Source: Quercus robur
Taxonomy: Eukaryota > Streptophyta > Magnoliopsida > Fagales > Fagaceae
NCBI RefSeq assembly: GCF_932294415.1
Contig: NC_065539.1
Location: 47,282,501-47,346,500 of the forward strand
Direction: 5' to 3'
Length of the DNA stretch: 64,000 bases
Shown: positions 48,641 to 60,290 of the stretch, piece by piece
Layout: each line of letters starts with the position of its first letter
How positions within the stretch are numbered: the first letter of the stretch is position 1
Position numbers and translations under genes: made by a program
The notes under the pieces: model-generated
What the model was told of the DNA's origin: nothing
Seen by the model: only the letters and a program-made list of their open reading frames with translations
Database searches by the model: none

Positions 48641-50860
48641 CATCAAATAAATAGCTAAAATAGGAAGCTACATTAAGTGTTACACATATGGGGCCTTTTC
48701 AATCAAAGTACATAGAAGGGGTTTCATAGCTACTTCATTCTAAAGGAATTCAAAGATCTAAGCTTTTAATTAAGGGGAGTCTTGCTACCTATTTAGTTGC
48801 TGCCCCTTACTTGCACACAATTACTACCACAAGAAAGTCACCTGTATCTCTAAGGGTGGTTTTAGCCATTCCATCATTTACAAGAAAAGGCTGATTGAAT
48901 TCAGTCATTCCTTCACAGGACAACCAAAACTTTGGGAATATTGATTAGACAGTTATAGCATTTAACAACATTTGGTAGAATAAAATGAGTAACCCATATG
49001 AAGATTGAGAAATAGTCAATTTCTATAACTACTTTTGCCCAACTATTGGTAATATTGATTGAATTTTTAAGGAACTGAAGAATTGGATCTCATAATTTGG
49101 TGAATTGGAAAACAATAAATTCCTGGAAGAAAGCAAAAAATAACAATAACAATCATCAAGGATAATACCAATAAGCAAGAATTTGAACAATATCAATTGA
49201 GAGGTTGAGTTTAAGTACAAAATTTCATGAATTCAAAAATAAACATCCGCTCTTGCGAAATTAATAAATGCATTGACCCATTCAATATATGGATGGCTTA
49301 ATTTGCCATTGGGTGTCTTACCCATTGTCATCCAACTTTTATCCATGTTTGACTACAATTACAAGATGAATGCTACTTTAGTAAAATAAGGACAATTCTT
49401 GCATAATGTATTCTAACATCTAAATCTATAAGCTACTTAGATAAAGTTCTATCCCATTCATGAATGCACAAGTCTATATTAATACTTAAACACTCCTAAT
49501 ATTAGTTTAAACCACCTTATAACACCATGCAAGCCACCCGCTTGCTCTAACACAACATACCATCACAAAACCAATCACCAACATCACAAGTATAGAGTTT
49601 TACAAGTATTCAAATCAAATAAAATACTATTCATCATATCTAATAAAAAATACTTATTAACATTTGCAAGAAATGAAAAACACTCCCAATATTAGTTTAA
49701 ACCACCTTATAACACCATGCAAGCCACCTACTGGCTCCAACACAACATACCACCACAAATCCAATTTCCAACATCACAAGTATACAGTTTTGTAAGTTTT
49801 TAACTAGAATTTACTTACTTTGCTCAAGCTCAGTTTACAACTTTCAGAAAAAATCCAAAGTTACTGCAAACAATGTGTATTTAGTCTGCAAAAGAAAAGT
49901 TAAATTATAAGTACAAAAGTTAAAGAAAAGCTTGTAAAAGCTCATTAAATATTAGACTGTAACCAAATCTCACAATACCTTTCAATCAAGATGGAAAGCT
50001 CAAATTACACCTATTATGCATCAATTTTAAACTTTTATGTTAAGTACATATATACCCAAATCCTTAAGCTTCTGCCTTAAAGTGCATTGGCAGTATTTTA
50101 AGTAACATTAAAGTGCTTTTGTTTAAACTAATCAGTGCCATCATGATCCTCATCAATACTAGTGTTAAATTCTAATTCCACAAAACCATTCACTTCACCT
50201 GTAATGTCATTCATATATCTCTATAGTCTATATACTCATTCTATGCTAATCACAAAAGATAATATATATAACAAAGGACCCCCCCACCCCCCCCCCCCCC
50301 CCCCCAAAAAAACCTTCATCAACTTGGTTTTAGAGACAATGCCATCCTAATATTCATTTCTCAGATTGAACACTCATTTTTGTCATCAAAATGGATGATA
50401 GAAAAAACTAGCAATTAGGGAAAAAAAAATCTCATCTTTTGTCTTGCAAGAAATATGAATAGAGTAGCACAATGTATCTAAAACATAATCTAGAGAACAA
50501 TCCCCCATTAAATAAAGTAAAATAACAATCAGAGGACACAATCCCATTGTGCAATCAGAGTATCATTACCTGAGCAATAATCAACACAAGAAAATTTAAA
50601 AGATGGGTAATCTCATTTTGAGTTCATACATTACACCTAATGTATATGAACTTGTACACTACATATATCTAACACTGGTATCAATGTGGAAACCAAACCA
50701 AGAGAGTGAGGATCCAAAACTAGAATCATCCAAACAATAAGAACCTAGAAATTAAAAAGAATTACAGCAATTGATAAGTACATATATAAGAAACTTTCTT
50801 CACAACCATTACACAGTAAATATCAAATACCCAAACTAAACAAAAATGCATATACCCATT
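48641..50860. other. Non-coding DNA, possibly CACTA interior
   Basis: AT-rich. A direct tandem duplication of period 190 bp covers 49,491-49,680 and 49,681 to about 49,800, with shared TTAAACCACCTTATAACACC. A minus-strand segment near 49,898-49,806 has a TTTTGCAG acceptor and a GTAAGT donor but no open reading frame, so it may be an untranslated exon or chance. A C-run lies at 50,280-50,306. Confidence 0.4.
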
Positions 50861-50869
50861 ACTGTATCA

Positions 50870-51330
50870 AACAAAAGGGTTGCCAGTTGGGTGGGAGGCG
50901 AAGGGTTGCAAACTGAAGCGTCGTTGGAAGCGTTGCCGGATGAAGCGTCATGAACTGAATGTCGTCGGCGACTTGAAGCGTCGCCAACGATCGGCGACCT
51001 GAAGCGTCACCAACGGCGAGCTGAATCGTTGCGATCGACGAGCTGAGTGTCGCGATCGACAAGCTGAAGCGTCATCGTTGAGCGTCGCGATTGACTGTTG
51101 GCTCTTAATTGACAACCTGAAATGTCGCCAACAGCGAGCTGAATCGTCGCCAATGGCAAGCTGAAGTGTCGAGATCGGCGAGTTGAAGCGTTGTGATTAG
51201 CGAGCTGAAGCGTCGCTGTTGAGCTTAATTGGCGACAGTTGGCTCTTAACGGAGCTTATTGGCGACGGTGGGAGCTTAATTGGCGACGGTTGAGCTTAAT
51301 CGGTGATGGTAGGAGCTTATTGGCGATAGT
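50870..51330. repeat. GC-richer degenerate tandem repeat
   Basis: About 460 bp of irregular repeats of GCGAGCTGAAGCGTCGCC-like text (period roughly 20-35 bp), passing into TTGGCGACGGTGGGAGCTTA-like repeats at the right. It contrasts sharply with the AT-rich surroundings and directly precedes the hAT transposase relic. It may be a 5' subterminal or leader region of that hAT or the lost end of the CACTA. I cannot decide. Confidence 0.6.
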
Positions 51331-51399
51331 GGGTTTTTTTGGTCCAGCTTGGGTTTTTTTTTTTTGACCGAAATGCTTGGGTTGAAATGTTTTGTGGTT

Positions 51400-53301
51400 A
51401 GCTGTGTATTGTATAAGATTCCTTTTGCATCAGGGGTTAGCTTTTCATGGTCATGATGAATCTGATGATTCAAGTGATAAAGGAAATTTTCTTGAGCTTC
51501 TACAATTTTTGGCAGATCATAATGATGTTATTAATGAAGTGTTGCAGAAAACTCCAAAAAACAGCAAGCTAACCCATCCTAATATTCAAAAAGACATTGT
51601 GAATGCAGTTGCATATAAAACTACCGATGCCATCATTGAAGATCTTGGCAGTGGGTTCTTTTCAATTTTAGTTGATGAGTCCCATGATATCTCAATAAAA
51701 AAACAAATGGCTGTTGTTTTGCGTTATGTGGACAAAAAGGGAATTGTTATAGAGCGATTTCTTGGCATTGTACATGTAGCAGATACCTCCGCTTTGTCTC
51801 TAAAAGTTGCAATTGAATTTTTATTCAGTAAATATGCATTGCGTTTATCAAGACTACGTAGGCAAGGTTATGATGGGGCCAGTAACATGCAAGGTGAATT
51901 CAATGGTCTTAAAACTTTAATTCTGAAGGAGAATAAATCAGCATTTTATGTCCATTGCTTTGCTCATCAACTTCAGTTAACTCTTGTATTTGTTGCTAAC
52001 AAACGTATTGATATTGCTGAATTTTTTAGCTTGGTTAGCAAAATAGTCACTATTGTTGGAGCTTCTTGTAAAAGACGAGAATTTTTACGAAATGCACAGC
52101 TTGCCAAAATTACAGAAGCATTAAACTTGGGTGAACTTGAAAGTGGGCAAGGTTTGAACCAAGAGACAAGTCTTAAACGTGCTGGTGATACACGTTGGGG
52201 ATCACATTATAGGAAAATTCTCAACTTGATTTTGATGTTCTCTTCCACAGTTGATGTACTTGAGATGATTGAAAAGGATAGCCTACTCTCTGAGCAAAGA
52301 GTTGAAGCTCGATTTATTTTAAGGTTAATTCTATCTTTTGAATTTTCCTTTGCTTTACACTTGATGAAAAATATTTTGGGGATCACAAATGAGTTGTCAA
52401 TAGCATTGTAAAAGAAAAATCAAGATATTGTAAATGTTATGACACTTGTCAGAGTGTCTAAGCAACGATTGCTGATGATGAGAGATGATGAATGGGAAGC
52501 TCTATTGACTGAAGTATCCACATTTTGTAGCAAGCATGATATTCCTATCTTGAACATGGAGAAAAATATTTGTAGTTGGTGTGAGGCCACGACACAACGC
52601 TCCCACAAATTACAAATTTACATCACAATCGTGTTGATTTATTTTTTAAAGTCATAGATCTGCAACTTCAAGAGCTTAATAATCTTTCAGAGGTGACTAC
52701 TGAGTTGCTACTTTGTATGACTCGCTTGAATCCAAGTGATTCATTTTTGGCTTTTGATATACAAAAATTGACTCATCTTGAAAAGTTCTATCCATTTGAT
52801 TTTTCTGAGACAAATGTATTGGCACTTGATAATCAACTTCAGACTTACATTGTTGATATGCGCTCCAATGACGAGTTTTTAGAGCTTAAAGGAATTGGGG
52901 ACCTTGCTAGAAAGATGGTGGAGAAAAATAAGGATGTTATATATACATTGGTATATTTGCTTGTAAAGTTAGTTTTGACCTTTCCTGTTGCGACTGCAAC
53001 AGTGGAAAGAAGTTTTTCAGCAATGAAATATATCAAAAATGAATTGCGTAATCGAATGGGGGATCAGTGGTTAAATGATTGTTTGACTGTGTACATTGAA
53101 AAAGAAATAGCTCGTAGGATTGATAATGAATCTATCATGCAATGGTTTCAAAATATGAAACCTCGTAGAAGACAATTATAGAATTTCATTTTTTTTTTTT
53201 TGGTGGTGATATTGATATATTCAAGTCTCTTTTGTTTTAGATTTTATATAATTTATATTTCTTATTGACTCCCTTGGACAAAAATCCTGGAGCCACCCTT
53301 G
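51400..53301 (+). pseudogene. hAT transposase relic of the ZMYM1/TTF-type (DUF4371) family
   Basis: Plain DNA transposon. Reads CIRFLLHQGLAFHGHDESDD, then DUF4371 text (ILVDESHDISIKKQMAVVLR; RQGYDGASNMQGEFNGLK; FYVHCFAHQLQLTLV), then NILGITNELSIAL, an in-frame stop at 52,409, continuation as VMTLVRVSKQRLLMMRDDEW, a frame change near 52,620-52,660, and the hAT C-terminal dimerisation region VATATVERSFSAMKYIKNEL with DQWLNDCLTVYIE, ending at 53,181. Catalytic-fold blocks with DES and a later Glu are recognisable. The N-terminal TTF zinc finger is missing. The 3' terminal repeat, in reverse CAAGGGTGGCTCCAGGATTT, ends at 53,301. The left end was not found. Two breaks plus 5' loss make it inactive. 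Confidence 0.9.
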
Positions 53302-54394
53302 CACATGTGTATTGCTTAAGTGACACAAACTTAAAAGACCAAAAACTTCCTTCTTCCCAATAATTTAAACAGCCATCAAAATCCCTGCAACCCTAAATCT
53401 CCAAATCAAAATCATCTTTGGCAACACCATTGCAACCTAGGTTCGTTCGTCTCTCTTCTTTCTTCTTTCTTCTTTCTATCACGTTTCAAATTTTTGGGAC
53501 TGTGTTTTTTTAAGTTCATGTGAGTCTCATGTGCCACTTCTGTTAATGTTTTAACATTAGACTAAATGATGTATTGATTTGGCAGTTGTGGAACGTTTAA
53601 GGAGTAAATTGGTTAATATAAAAGTTTAGGGGGTATCATGACTACTACTCCAAAGTTCAGGGGCGTGTGGGCATTTTTCCCTGCAGAGAGAGCTCAAATG
53701 GAAAAAAAAGGTATGAGATATGAATGGGCCGGATCCATTTCTTCAATTATCTACATATATAGCTTTGGTGTGCATAATAAACAATTATTTTTTCTTTCAA
53801 GACAATCTTTTGAGTTATTAATTGTCTTCATAGTTATCAGTTACTACCCTTGTCGTGACATTTTCCATTTAAAATAAATTCACAAGTAGGATTTTCTTAA
53901 CCTTTTATTTTATTTTTTTACACTTTTGGTTATGTATTAATATGTTCTAGAAGTGACATTTTCCATTAAAAAAAAAATCACAAATAGGATTTGCTTAATC
54001 TTTTATTTTTTATCTTTTGGGATAGAAGCAAGTTTTGCTTAGTACTCTTAGATAGTGAAGTACAAGAAAATTCATTAAGATGTAATTGGCTAATTGCTAC
54101 CAACCAATTTTATAGTACAAAATGTGAGGTCCACAAATGTTAGAAGACGATATATGTATATAGTTATTACACAAACCAAACCATAATTATATATTTTCCA
54201 AGCTACTTTAGATGATTTGCCAACCTAGTAACAATAGAGAAAGTCAAGATAAGACAAAGGCAAAAAACATAAATCAACCACATATCTTACGGTCGTTTAT
54301 TTCTACTATTTTATATCTATATTCACAATTAATATGCAAAAATATACATATTTTAATATATAAAAGTGGACGTAAAATTATTTCAACAGCAAAC
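53302..54394. other. Intergenic DNA 3' of the first UGT gene
   Basis: CT-rich stretch near 53,450-53,480, otherwise AT-rich. From about 54,205 to 54,394 the sequence matches 62,807-62,999 and represents the UGT 3' untranslated and downstream region shared by the two gene copies. A frame at 53,638-53,877 has no family support. Confidence 0.55.
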
Positions 54395-55762
54395 CTACAC
54401 TCTTTTAGCAATGGCATTACCTTCACCAATCTCATCCACAAAAGCTTTAAGATTGTTATAGGAAGAACCAAATTCATTGGCAGCCTCCATAGCCAACTCC
54501 TTCCATTTCTTGGCATTCCTTCTAATTGCTTCCCCTCTCTCTCCATCTCCCACAACCAATTCCAAACACCTCTTAATCTCATCACCTTCAACAATCCCAT
54601 CCTTATTCACCATCACCCTCACTCCTGTCTTCCACACATCTTCAGTTAGCTTTGCATTAGTCCCTTGATCAGACTGTTGTGGAAATGCTACCATTGGCAC
54701 CCCTAAAACCAAACTCTCTAAAGTTGAATTCCACCCACAATGTGTCACGAAGCATCCTAGTGAAGGATGCGACAAAACCTCCACCTGGGAACACCATGGC
54801 ACTATCATTCCCATTTGTTCCAATTCCTCTCTGCAACTCAACTTCTCTTCTTCTCCATTTTCCTTAGCTCTTATGACCCACAAGAAGGGCCTCCCACAAC
54901 CCAACAGTCCGCGTGCAATTTCCTCCATTTGTTGCTTCATTAAGACTGCTAAGCTCCCAAATGAAACATAAATAACCGATGATTCAGGCTTAGAGTTGAG
55001 CCATTCGATGTAGTCTTTGGAAACATCTCCTCCAAATGACTTATCTGATGGAAGTAGAGGTCCAACTGCAACCAAATTAAACTTTTCAATCGCCTTCAAG
55101 GCCTCAGGCTCTAGTGCATCAAAGGTATTCACCAGAATTCTCGGATTGCTCTCTTTTTCAAGCACTTCAAGGTGGGCTTGATATATTGGGAGAGCATAAG
55201 TGTAAGGATTGGAAGCAAGCAAAAAGGAGGGAAGGTCACGGCTAGCCATGAGTAATGGTAGTCCCGGTAACTCTATCGAAGATGAGGGGCAGTCATTGTC
55301 GTAGTTTCTGATAACATCGGCAAAACCGTTGAAGTAGTAGTAATATATGTCAAAAACCATGGCAGGTTGAATCCAAAGAAACGTGGAAGGAAGGTGAAGT
55401 TCACGAGCCACGTCAGCAGCCCAAGGTACAAGCAGTGTGTAAACTATGTGTTGTTTATTGGCGGTGGAGACAATGAGGTCAGCGAGAGTTTTGGAGCCAT
55501 TGCGTTTGAGTTGATCCCATCGTTTACCAATGTCGTCCACAGGTATAACTCCGTCATCGTAGCCGTCAGAGAAGGTGGCGAACGACAAGCCATTAGGAGG
55601 AGTGCTTTTGAACATGCGGCGATGGTGGGCGCTAACGGTGGTGAAGAAGGTGACATGCACTCCCAAGCGAATGAGGCGTATGGCGAATTGGAGGGCAGGG
55701 TTTATATGACCCTGTGCGGGATATGTGACTATGACAACGTGGCTTTGCTGTTGCTTCGCCAT
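54395..55762 (-). CDS. UDP-glycosyltransferase, UGT75-like (GT1 group L)
   Basis: Intron-free, 455 aa, full length for plant family-1 UGTs. It transfers glucose from UDP-glucose to a small acceptor in the cytosol. Relatives glucosylate hormones, flavonoids, crocetin or other carboxylic acids, and the substrate cannot be read from the sequence. The N-terminal acceptor domain has catalytic His19 in YPAQGHINP and Asp118 in PWAADVAR as likely partner. The PSPG sugar-donor box spans residues 323-366 (WCSQVEVLSHPSLGCF, THCGWNSTLES, GVPMVAF, SDQ), with the usual Gln366 last. Residue 363 is Gln (PQQSDQ), where most relatives and the neighbouring copy have Trp. The start at MAKQQQSHVV is preferred over an in-frame ATG at 55,801, which lies almost at the predicted transcription start. 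Tandem partner at 63.0-64.0 kb. Confidence 0.95.
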   Translation of the reverse strand: MAKQQQSHVVIVTYPAQGHINPALQFAIRLIRLGVHVTFFTTVSAHHRRMFKSTPPNGLSFATFSDGYDDGVIPVDDIGKRWDQLKRNGSKTLADLIVSTANKQHIVYTLLVPWAADVARELHLPSTFLWIQPAMVFDIYYYYFNGFADVIRNYDNDCPSSSIELPGLPLLMASRDLPSFLLASNPYTYALPIYQAHLEVLEKESNPRILVNTFDALEPEALKAIEKFNLVAVGPLLPSDKSFGGDVSKDYIEWLNSKPESSVIYVSFGSLAVLMKQQMEEIARGLLGCGRPFLWVIRAKENGEEEKLSCREELEQMGMIVPWCSQVEVLSHPSLGCFVTHCGWNSTLESLVLGVPMVAFPQQSDQGTNAKLTEDVWKTGVRVMVNKDGIVEGDEIKRCLELVVGDGERGEAIRRNAKKWKELAMEAANEFGSSYNNLKAFVDEIGEGNAIAKRV

Positions 55763-55837
55763 GATTATTTGATATATATGAGTTGTGAATATTCTAAGCA
55801 AAAACAGATTAGATGTTTTGTGCTCGAGATCAGTGAG

Positions 55838-55846
55838 ATTTATATA
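55838..55846 (-). promoter_or_regulatory. TATA box of the first UGT gene
   Basis: TATATAAAT on the minus strand, 76-84 bp upstream of the chosen start codon. Transcription would be expected about 25-35 bp downstream, near 55,805-55,815, leaving a leader of about 45-50 bases. Confidence 0.65.
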
Positions 55847-55862
55847 GAAGGACCAATGCTTG

Positions 55863-57840
55863 TGAGGATGGGCAAGGCTTAAAAAATAGAAAAAAAATTG
55901 TTAGGAGCACAACTCGTCCATTTGGTAAATTGTAAATAGTGAGTCTATGTAAAAGTCATAAACAATCCGTCACAATTTGTCACATAAAATAATTAAAATA
56001 GTGAATTTTTATATGGTATTAGAATTGCTAAAGAAGATTTGGTAGGAGTACTAATGACCTTTGCAGTGACGATTTGGAGGTGGGGTTTGTGATTTGCAAT
56101 TTCTTCTTCTTAATGTTTTCTTTAAAGTTTTGAGATGATAAGTACTACTGACTTAAGGGCTTTTAGCTTGGTGACAAACAATCCAGTGCAGGCAATAAGA
56201 AATTTATGATCTGCCCAACTTGTTTCTCCTGGTTGCATCTAAAGCACTCGTTTCTGCGTGGGTCCCAATATCAAAACAAAATAGTTTTCTTCACCGTAGT
56301 GTTTTACTTGGCAGTTGGCACTGGTGAAAGTTCCGTGCACGACTTTGTCTACGTTTGGATACCAGTCTGCATTTTAAGTCTGCGTTTTTCTCTTTTTATT
56401 TTTTATTTTTTTGCTTGGCAGTAGTTGTTGACGAAGTCAACACTAAATAGTGAACAGTAAACAGTACATTCGTGCACTCACAGGTTTCATAAATTTCAAC
56501 TTTTCATTAAAAATGGGTCCTATGACACTATTCACACATTTAAAAATTATTTAGATACAATATTTTCAGTTTTCAGTTTTAAATTTCAGCAAAATAAGTT
56601 CTATCCAAACGGATCATTTAATCCAGAATTCTCTTTATATATATATATAGTTTGAGAAATAATATCTGAGTGAGTTATTATTATATAATTTTAAAATTCG
56701 TTTATAATTAAATGAATGATTATTACTAGTCGTTAACTTGTGTGATGCATGGAAAAACTATTGACTCTTTTGAAAAAAAGTCTAACAATTAGTAAATAGA
56801 CATTTTGCTAGTTAGTATTTTGTTTTTTTAAATGAAAAAATATTTAACTTTTATACTTTTTCATAGTTTAGATGTGTTGTCTAACATTGAACGTTATTGA
56901 GTTGTGAGTGCATAGTTACCAAAACCTACAAAGTAATTTACAATTCTTAAATTAATAAAGTAAAACTCCCAATAGTTATATATACACACACACTAAAAAC
57001 TAATATAAACTGTAAATATACAAACAAAGACCATGATATGAGGAAGACACATCAAGTTTCAAATTTGAGCAGTAATATGACTTTCTCGTAGAAATAACAA
57101 TATAGACAATTCAAAACATGGAACAATATCAAAATTATAATACCTAATTCCATTTTCTTTTATGTTGAATCCATACAAATAATTAATTGAAATTAATCCA
57201 AACAAATAATTAATCAACCAAAAATCATAGCTTTTAATAAGAAAACAAAAAATCACATGAACCTAAATAAAAAACATTTAATGTGAAGAATTAAGATCAA
57301 CTTACTAGACGCAAATACCAAAAACCCTAAGACTTAAAACTTCAAAATTTATAGAATCCCCAAATTTTACTTCAAAACCAAACCAAATTCAACAAATTTA
57401 TATATAACATACAAAATAAAAATTTATTGTTCCATAGGCTAGAAGACATAGGTTGCAGTTTTGATTTTTCTTCAAAAAAATAGAGATTTTTTATCTGCAA
57501 TGTACAATAAAAAAAAATTAGTAGAAATTTCAACCCAAAAGACAAACCCACAAAAACAATGTCAATATAAATATGGAGATTAACCCAAATACTCAAAAGA
57601 AAATCAATTCTAAACATAACAAAAGAATAAGATAGAAAGAAAATGCAAGGCACATATGAAAGCAAATAAAAAATTCGACGTAAAAGATAAAATTCATTAA
57701 TAATAATAATAAAAAATATCCACATATGTTGAATTGAAATTTTATTAATAATAATAATATAAAAAAATTTGACAAAAAATTCATTAATCAAAAAAGAAAA
57801 TTGAATCAGATTGCTTGTGTTTTTTTTCATGTTACTCTCT
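55863..57840. other. Intergenic DNA upstream of the first UGT, with MITE-like element
   Basis: AT-rich. A MITE-like stretch at about 56,349-56,615 has imperfect inverted ends CTACGTTTGGATACC and, in reverse, GATCCGTTTGGATAG. Long minus-strand frames at 57,372-57,830 are Phe/Ile/Leu-rich products of AT-rich DNA with no family and are not called. Confidence 0.5.
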
Positions 57841-57855
57841 CTCTTTTTTTTTTTT

Positions 57856-58110
57856 AATCCTAAAGTGAAGTTAAGTTTAGGATTTTGAGGTGGTAATTGC
57901 TAAGGTTTTGAGGAGGGAAAATAGACTCCTAATAGGAGTTCTTCTTTCTTTTTTTCTTAATCCTAACTTTATTTTGTTTGTTTGTTATGTGAGTCTCTCT
58001 CTCTCTCTTTTGAATCCTAAAGTGAAGTTAAGTTTAGGGTTTTGAGGCGGTAATTATTAAAACTTTGAGGAGGGGACAGAGAGTCCTAACAGGAGTCTCT
58101 CTCTCTTTCT
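57856..58110. repeat. Two-copy tandem repeat, period 157 bp
   Basis: AATCCTAAAGTGAAGTTAAG starts at 57,856 and again at 58,013. About 85 bp of each unit match well (with TTTGAGGAGGG and CCTAAYAGGAG), followed by CT- and T-rich filler of variable length to about 58,230. Confidence 0.8.
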
Positions 58111-58520
58111 CTCTTTTTCTTAATCTATCGTTTTTTTTTTCAACGTGAGTCTTTTTTTTTTTTTTTTTTTGAGTCCTATTTTCAATGTGAGACTCTCTCT
58201 CTTTTTTTTTTTTTTTTTTTTTTTTGAGTCCTATCATAATTTTTGTTTTTATATAGATTATCAACGTTTGAGTTTGAGTTTAAGTTGGACTTGTTAGAGA
58301 GATAGAGTTTCACTCCTTGTTAAGTTTTGCTTAAACAAAAATAATTTTACTTTAAAAAAAATGATAATGATGAGTTTAAGTTGGACTTGTTATAGAGATA
58401 GAGTTAATTTCATTCCTTGTTAAATTTGAACTAAATCAAAATAATTTTATTTAAATAAATTTAAATATTGTGCTGATGTAGAAAATTATGAGAAATTCAG
58501 CGGCTTCGGTTATATATATA

Positions 58521-59166
58521 TGTAGGGATGAAGGGCTCAGATGAGAATATTGGGCCGTGAGCCGTGCTTGAGGATATCAAATAGCCCAATGACAGACCAG
58601 TGCAAATGAAGGCAGATAAATTTTGGACCGAGGAAGAGGCCAGGACATGATGAGTAGGTGATGCTGTCCGAGGAGCAATGCCACCTTGGCCAACAGTACA
58701 GAAGCCTAAAGTTCGACTGCCCATCAAGTACTGGGCAGTAGGCAATCGTGCTTGGATGGATAAGCGTCAGAAAGATATAAGACAAATGAGAAGTGAGAAA
58801 TATCTGAGAAGAAAGTTGCTACCACCGCATTGAATACTCTACATCTAACCCCTTGGCTGCATTAATGTGGAAGTGATGTCTGAACAGTAACTTTCAGCCT
58901 TATAGCTACCCCCAAAGACTTCAAGAAGGTGCTAATGGGACAAGTATCAAGAAGATTAGTAGTTTGATCTACACGTGGAGGGCTAAGATGAAAGAAAGAA
59001 AGGAAGTATAAAAGGGATGAACTCCCTCACAGAGGGGATGAGGAGAAAAACCAGAGAAAACATCACTATGTAACCAAGAATTGTAATTTTTGTATAAGTT
59101 TAAGAGAAATATATAAGAACATACATTTCTCGGACTTGACCGAGGAGAGCCTTTTTTGTTCAAACA
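58521..59166 (+). mobile_element. Probable solo LTR of a plant LTR retrotransposon (fossil)
   Basis: About 646 bp, GC-richer than its surroundings, opening TGTAGGGATGAAGG and closing near TTCAAACA (TG...CA form). It has a TATAAAAGGG promoter-like motif at about 59,006 and CGAGGAGAGCC-type text near the end, as in Gypsy-class LTRs I have seen in woody dicots. No internal coding region, primer-binding site or second LTR is visible, and no clean target duplication, so the ends are approximate. Old and non-autonomous. Confidence 0.5.
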
Positions 59167-59371
59167 GTTTGTTCATTCAACTAATAACTAATTTATATGA
59201 TATACAACATGTATATCCTTCCAAAACAAATACATATGAAGTTTCAACTTGAAAAAAAAAAGCGTGGGTTGCAAGAGAGATTCTATAGAAAGACAATTGG
59301 TGAATATATATAAGTTTTGAAATTTAGATAATAGATTCTTAGTTGGAGTAGGATTTAAATCTCTAAAACTT

Positions 59372-60290
59372 AAATGCATGTTGTATGTTTTGTTAAAACA
59401 TTTATTATTACTTTATTTAAAGAAATTGACAAAAACAAATAGGTTGTTGTTTCTATCAATCGAAATTTAGATGCATGTTGCATGTTTTGTTAACAAACTT
59501 ATTATTACTTTATTTAAAGAAATTGATAAGAACAATTCAGTTGTTATCTCTATCAAGTGAAATTTAGATGCATGTTGCATATTTTGTTAAAATACTTATG
59601 GTTATTTTATTTAAAATGCGTGTTGCATGTTTAAAAAAAATACTTATTGTTATTTTATTTAAAATGCATGTTACATATTTGATTAAAACACTTATTGGTA
59701 CTTTTTCTAAAAAAAGAACAAATAAGTTGTTGTCTCTATTTAAAAAATTGTTTTAGCCAAAATATTGTTGTAATTTGCAAGGTTTTAAAACCAGACCAGA
59801 TCGGCCAGTCTGACCAGTTGAACTGGGAACCAGAGGCCAGTCTGGTTAGGAAAAAAATGCTTAAAATCAGTCAAAACCAGGAAAAACCGGTAAAAAACAG
59901 GGAGAAATTGGGAACCAAAAACAAATTCGGTTTTGCCCTTAGTTCAGTTTTTAAAACCATAATTTGGTAAAACCACATAGTATAGCCATGGCTTCTAACT
60001 TTTATTATATAGTATATGATATGATTAATTTATAAAAAATTGATAAGATTAAATAAGTTGTTGTCTCTATCAATTGAAACTTTGATGCATGTTGCATGTT
60101 TTGTTAAAACATTTATTGTTATTTTATCTAAAATGCATGTTGCATGTTTTGTTAAAACACTTATTGTTATTTTATCTTAAAAAAATGATAAAAACAAATA
60201 AGTTGTTATCTCTATCAACTAAAACTTTGATGTAAGTTGCATATTTTAAAAAAAAAAAAAATTGTTTTATCAAAAAAATTGTTGTAATTT
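59372..60290. repeat. Degenerate 97-bp tandem array, interrupted
   Basis: Units start with ATGCATGTTGCATGTTTTGT at about 59,374, 59,471 and 59,568 (period 97), followed by shortened units of about 48 bp (59,617 and 59,664). The array resumes at about 60,050-60,290 with the same text (GTTGTCTCTATCAA, ATGCATGTTGCATG). Between them, about 59,760-60,040 is foreign, containing a compact repeat rich in AACCAG/AACCGG (59,785-59,965) that looks like a separate inserted element. Confidence 0.75.

Noticed and set aside
50870-51330. The GC-rich repeat as the missing CACTA terminus, because it also contains GCGACG.
   Set aside because: The motif context differs from TTTCGTCACTAAAA at the other end and no TGTAGTG terminus is present, so the link is unsupported.
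54212-54649. Plus-strand frames opposite both UGT genes (also 62,952-63,254 and 55,367-55,882).
   Set aside because: Antisense shadows of the UGT coding sequence; they are conserved between copies only because the sense strand is.
55763-55801. Upstream in-frame ATG giving a 13-residue N-terminal extension (MLRIFTTHIYQII) of the first UGT.
   Set aside because: It lies about 37-45 bp from the TATA box, almost at the expected transcription start, and plant UGTs begin shortly before the HVVIVTYPAQGH-type strand.
57372-57830. 152-codon Phe/Ile/Leu-rich minus-strand frame resembling a membrane protein.
   Set aside because: AT-rich DNA read as hydrophobic codons; no family, no splice or promoter support.
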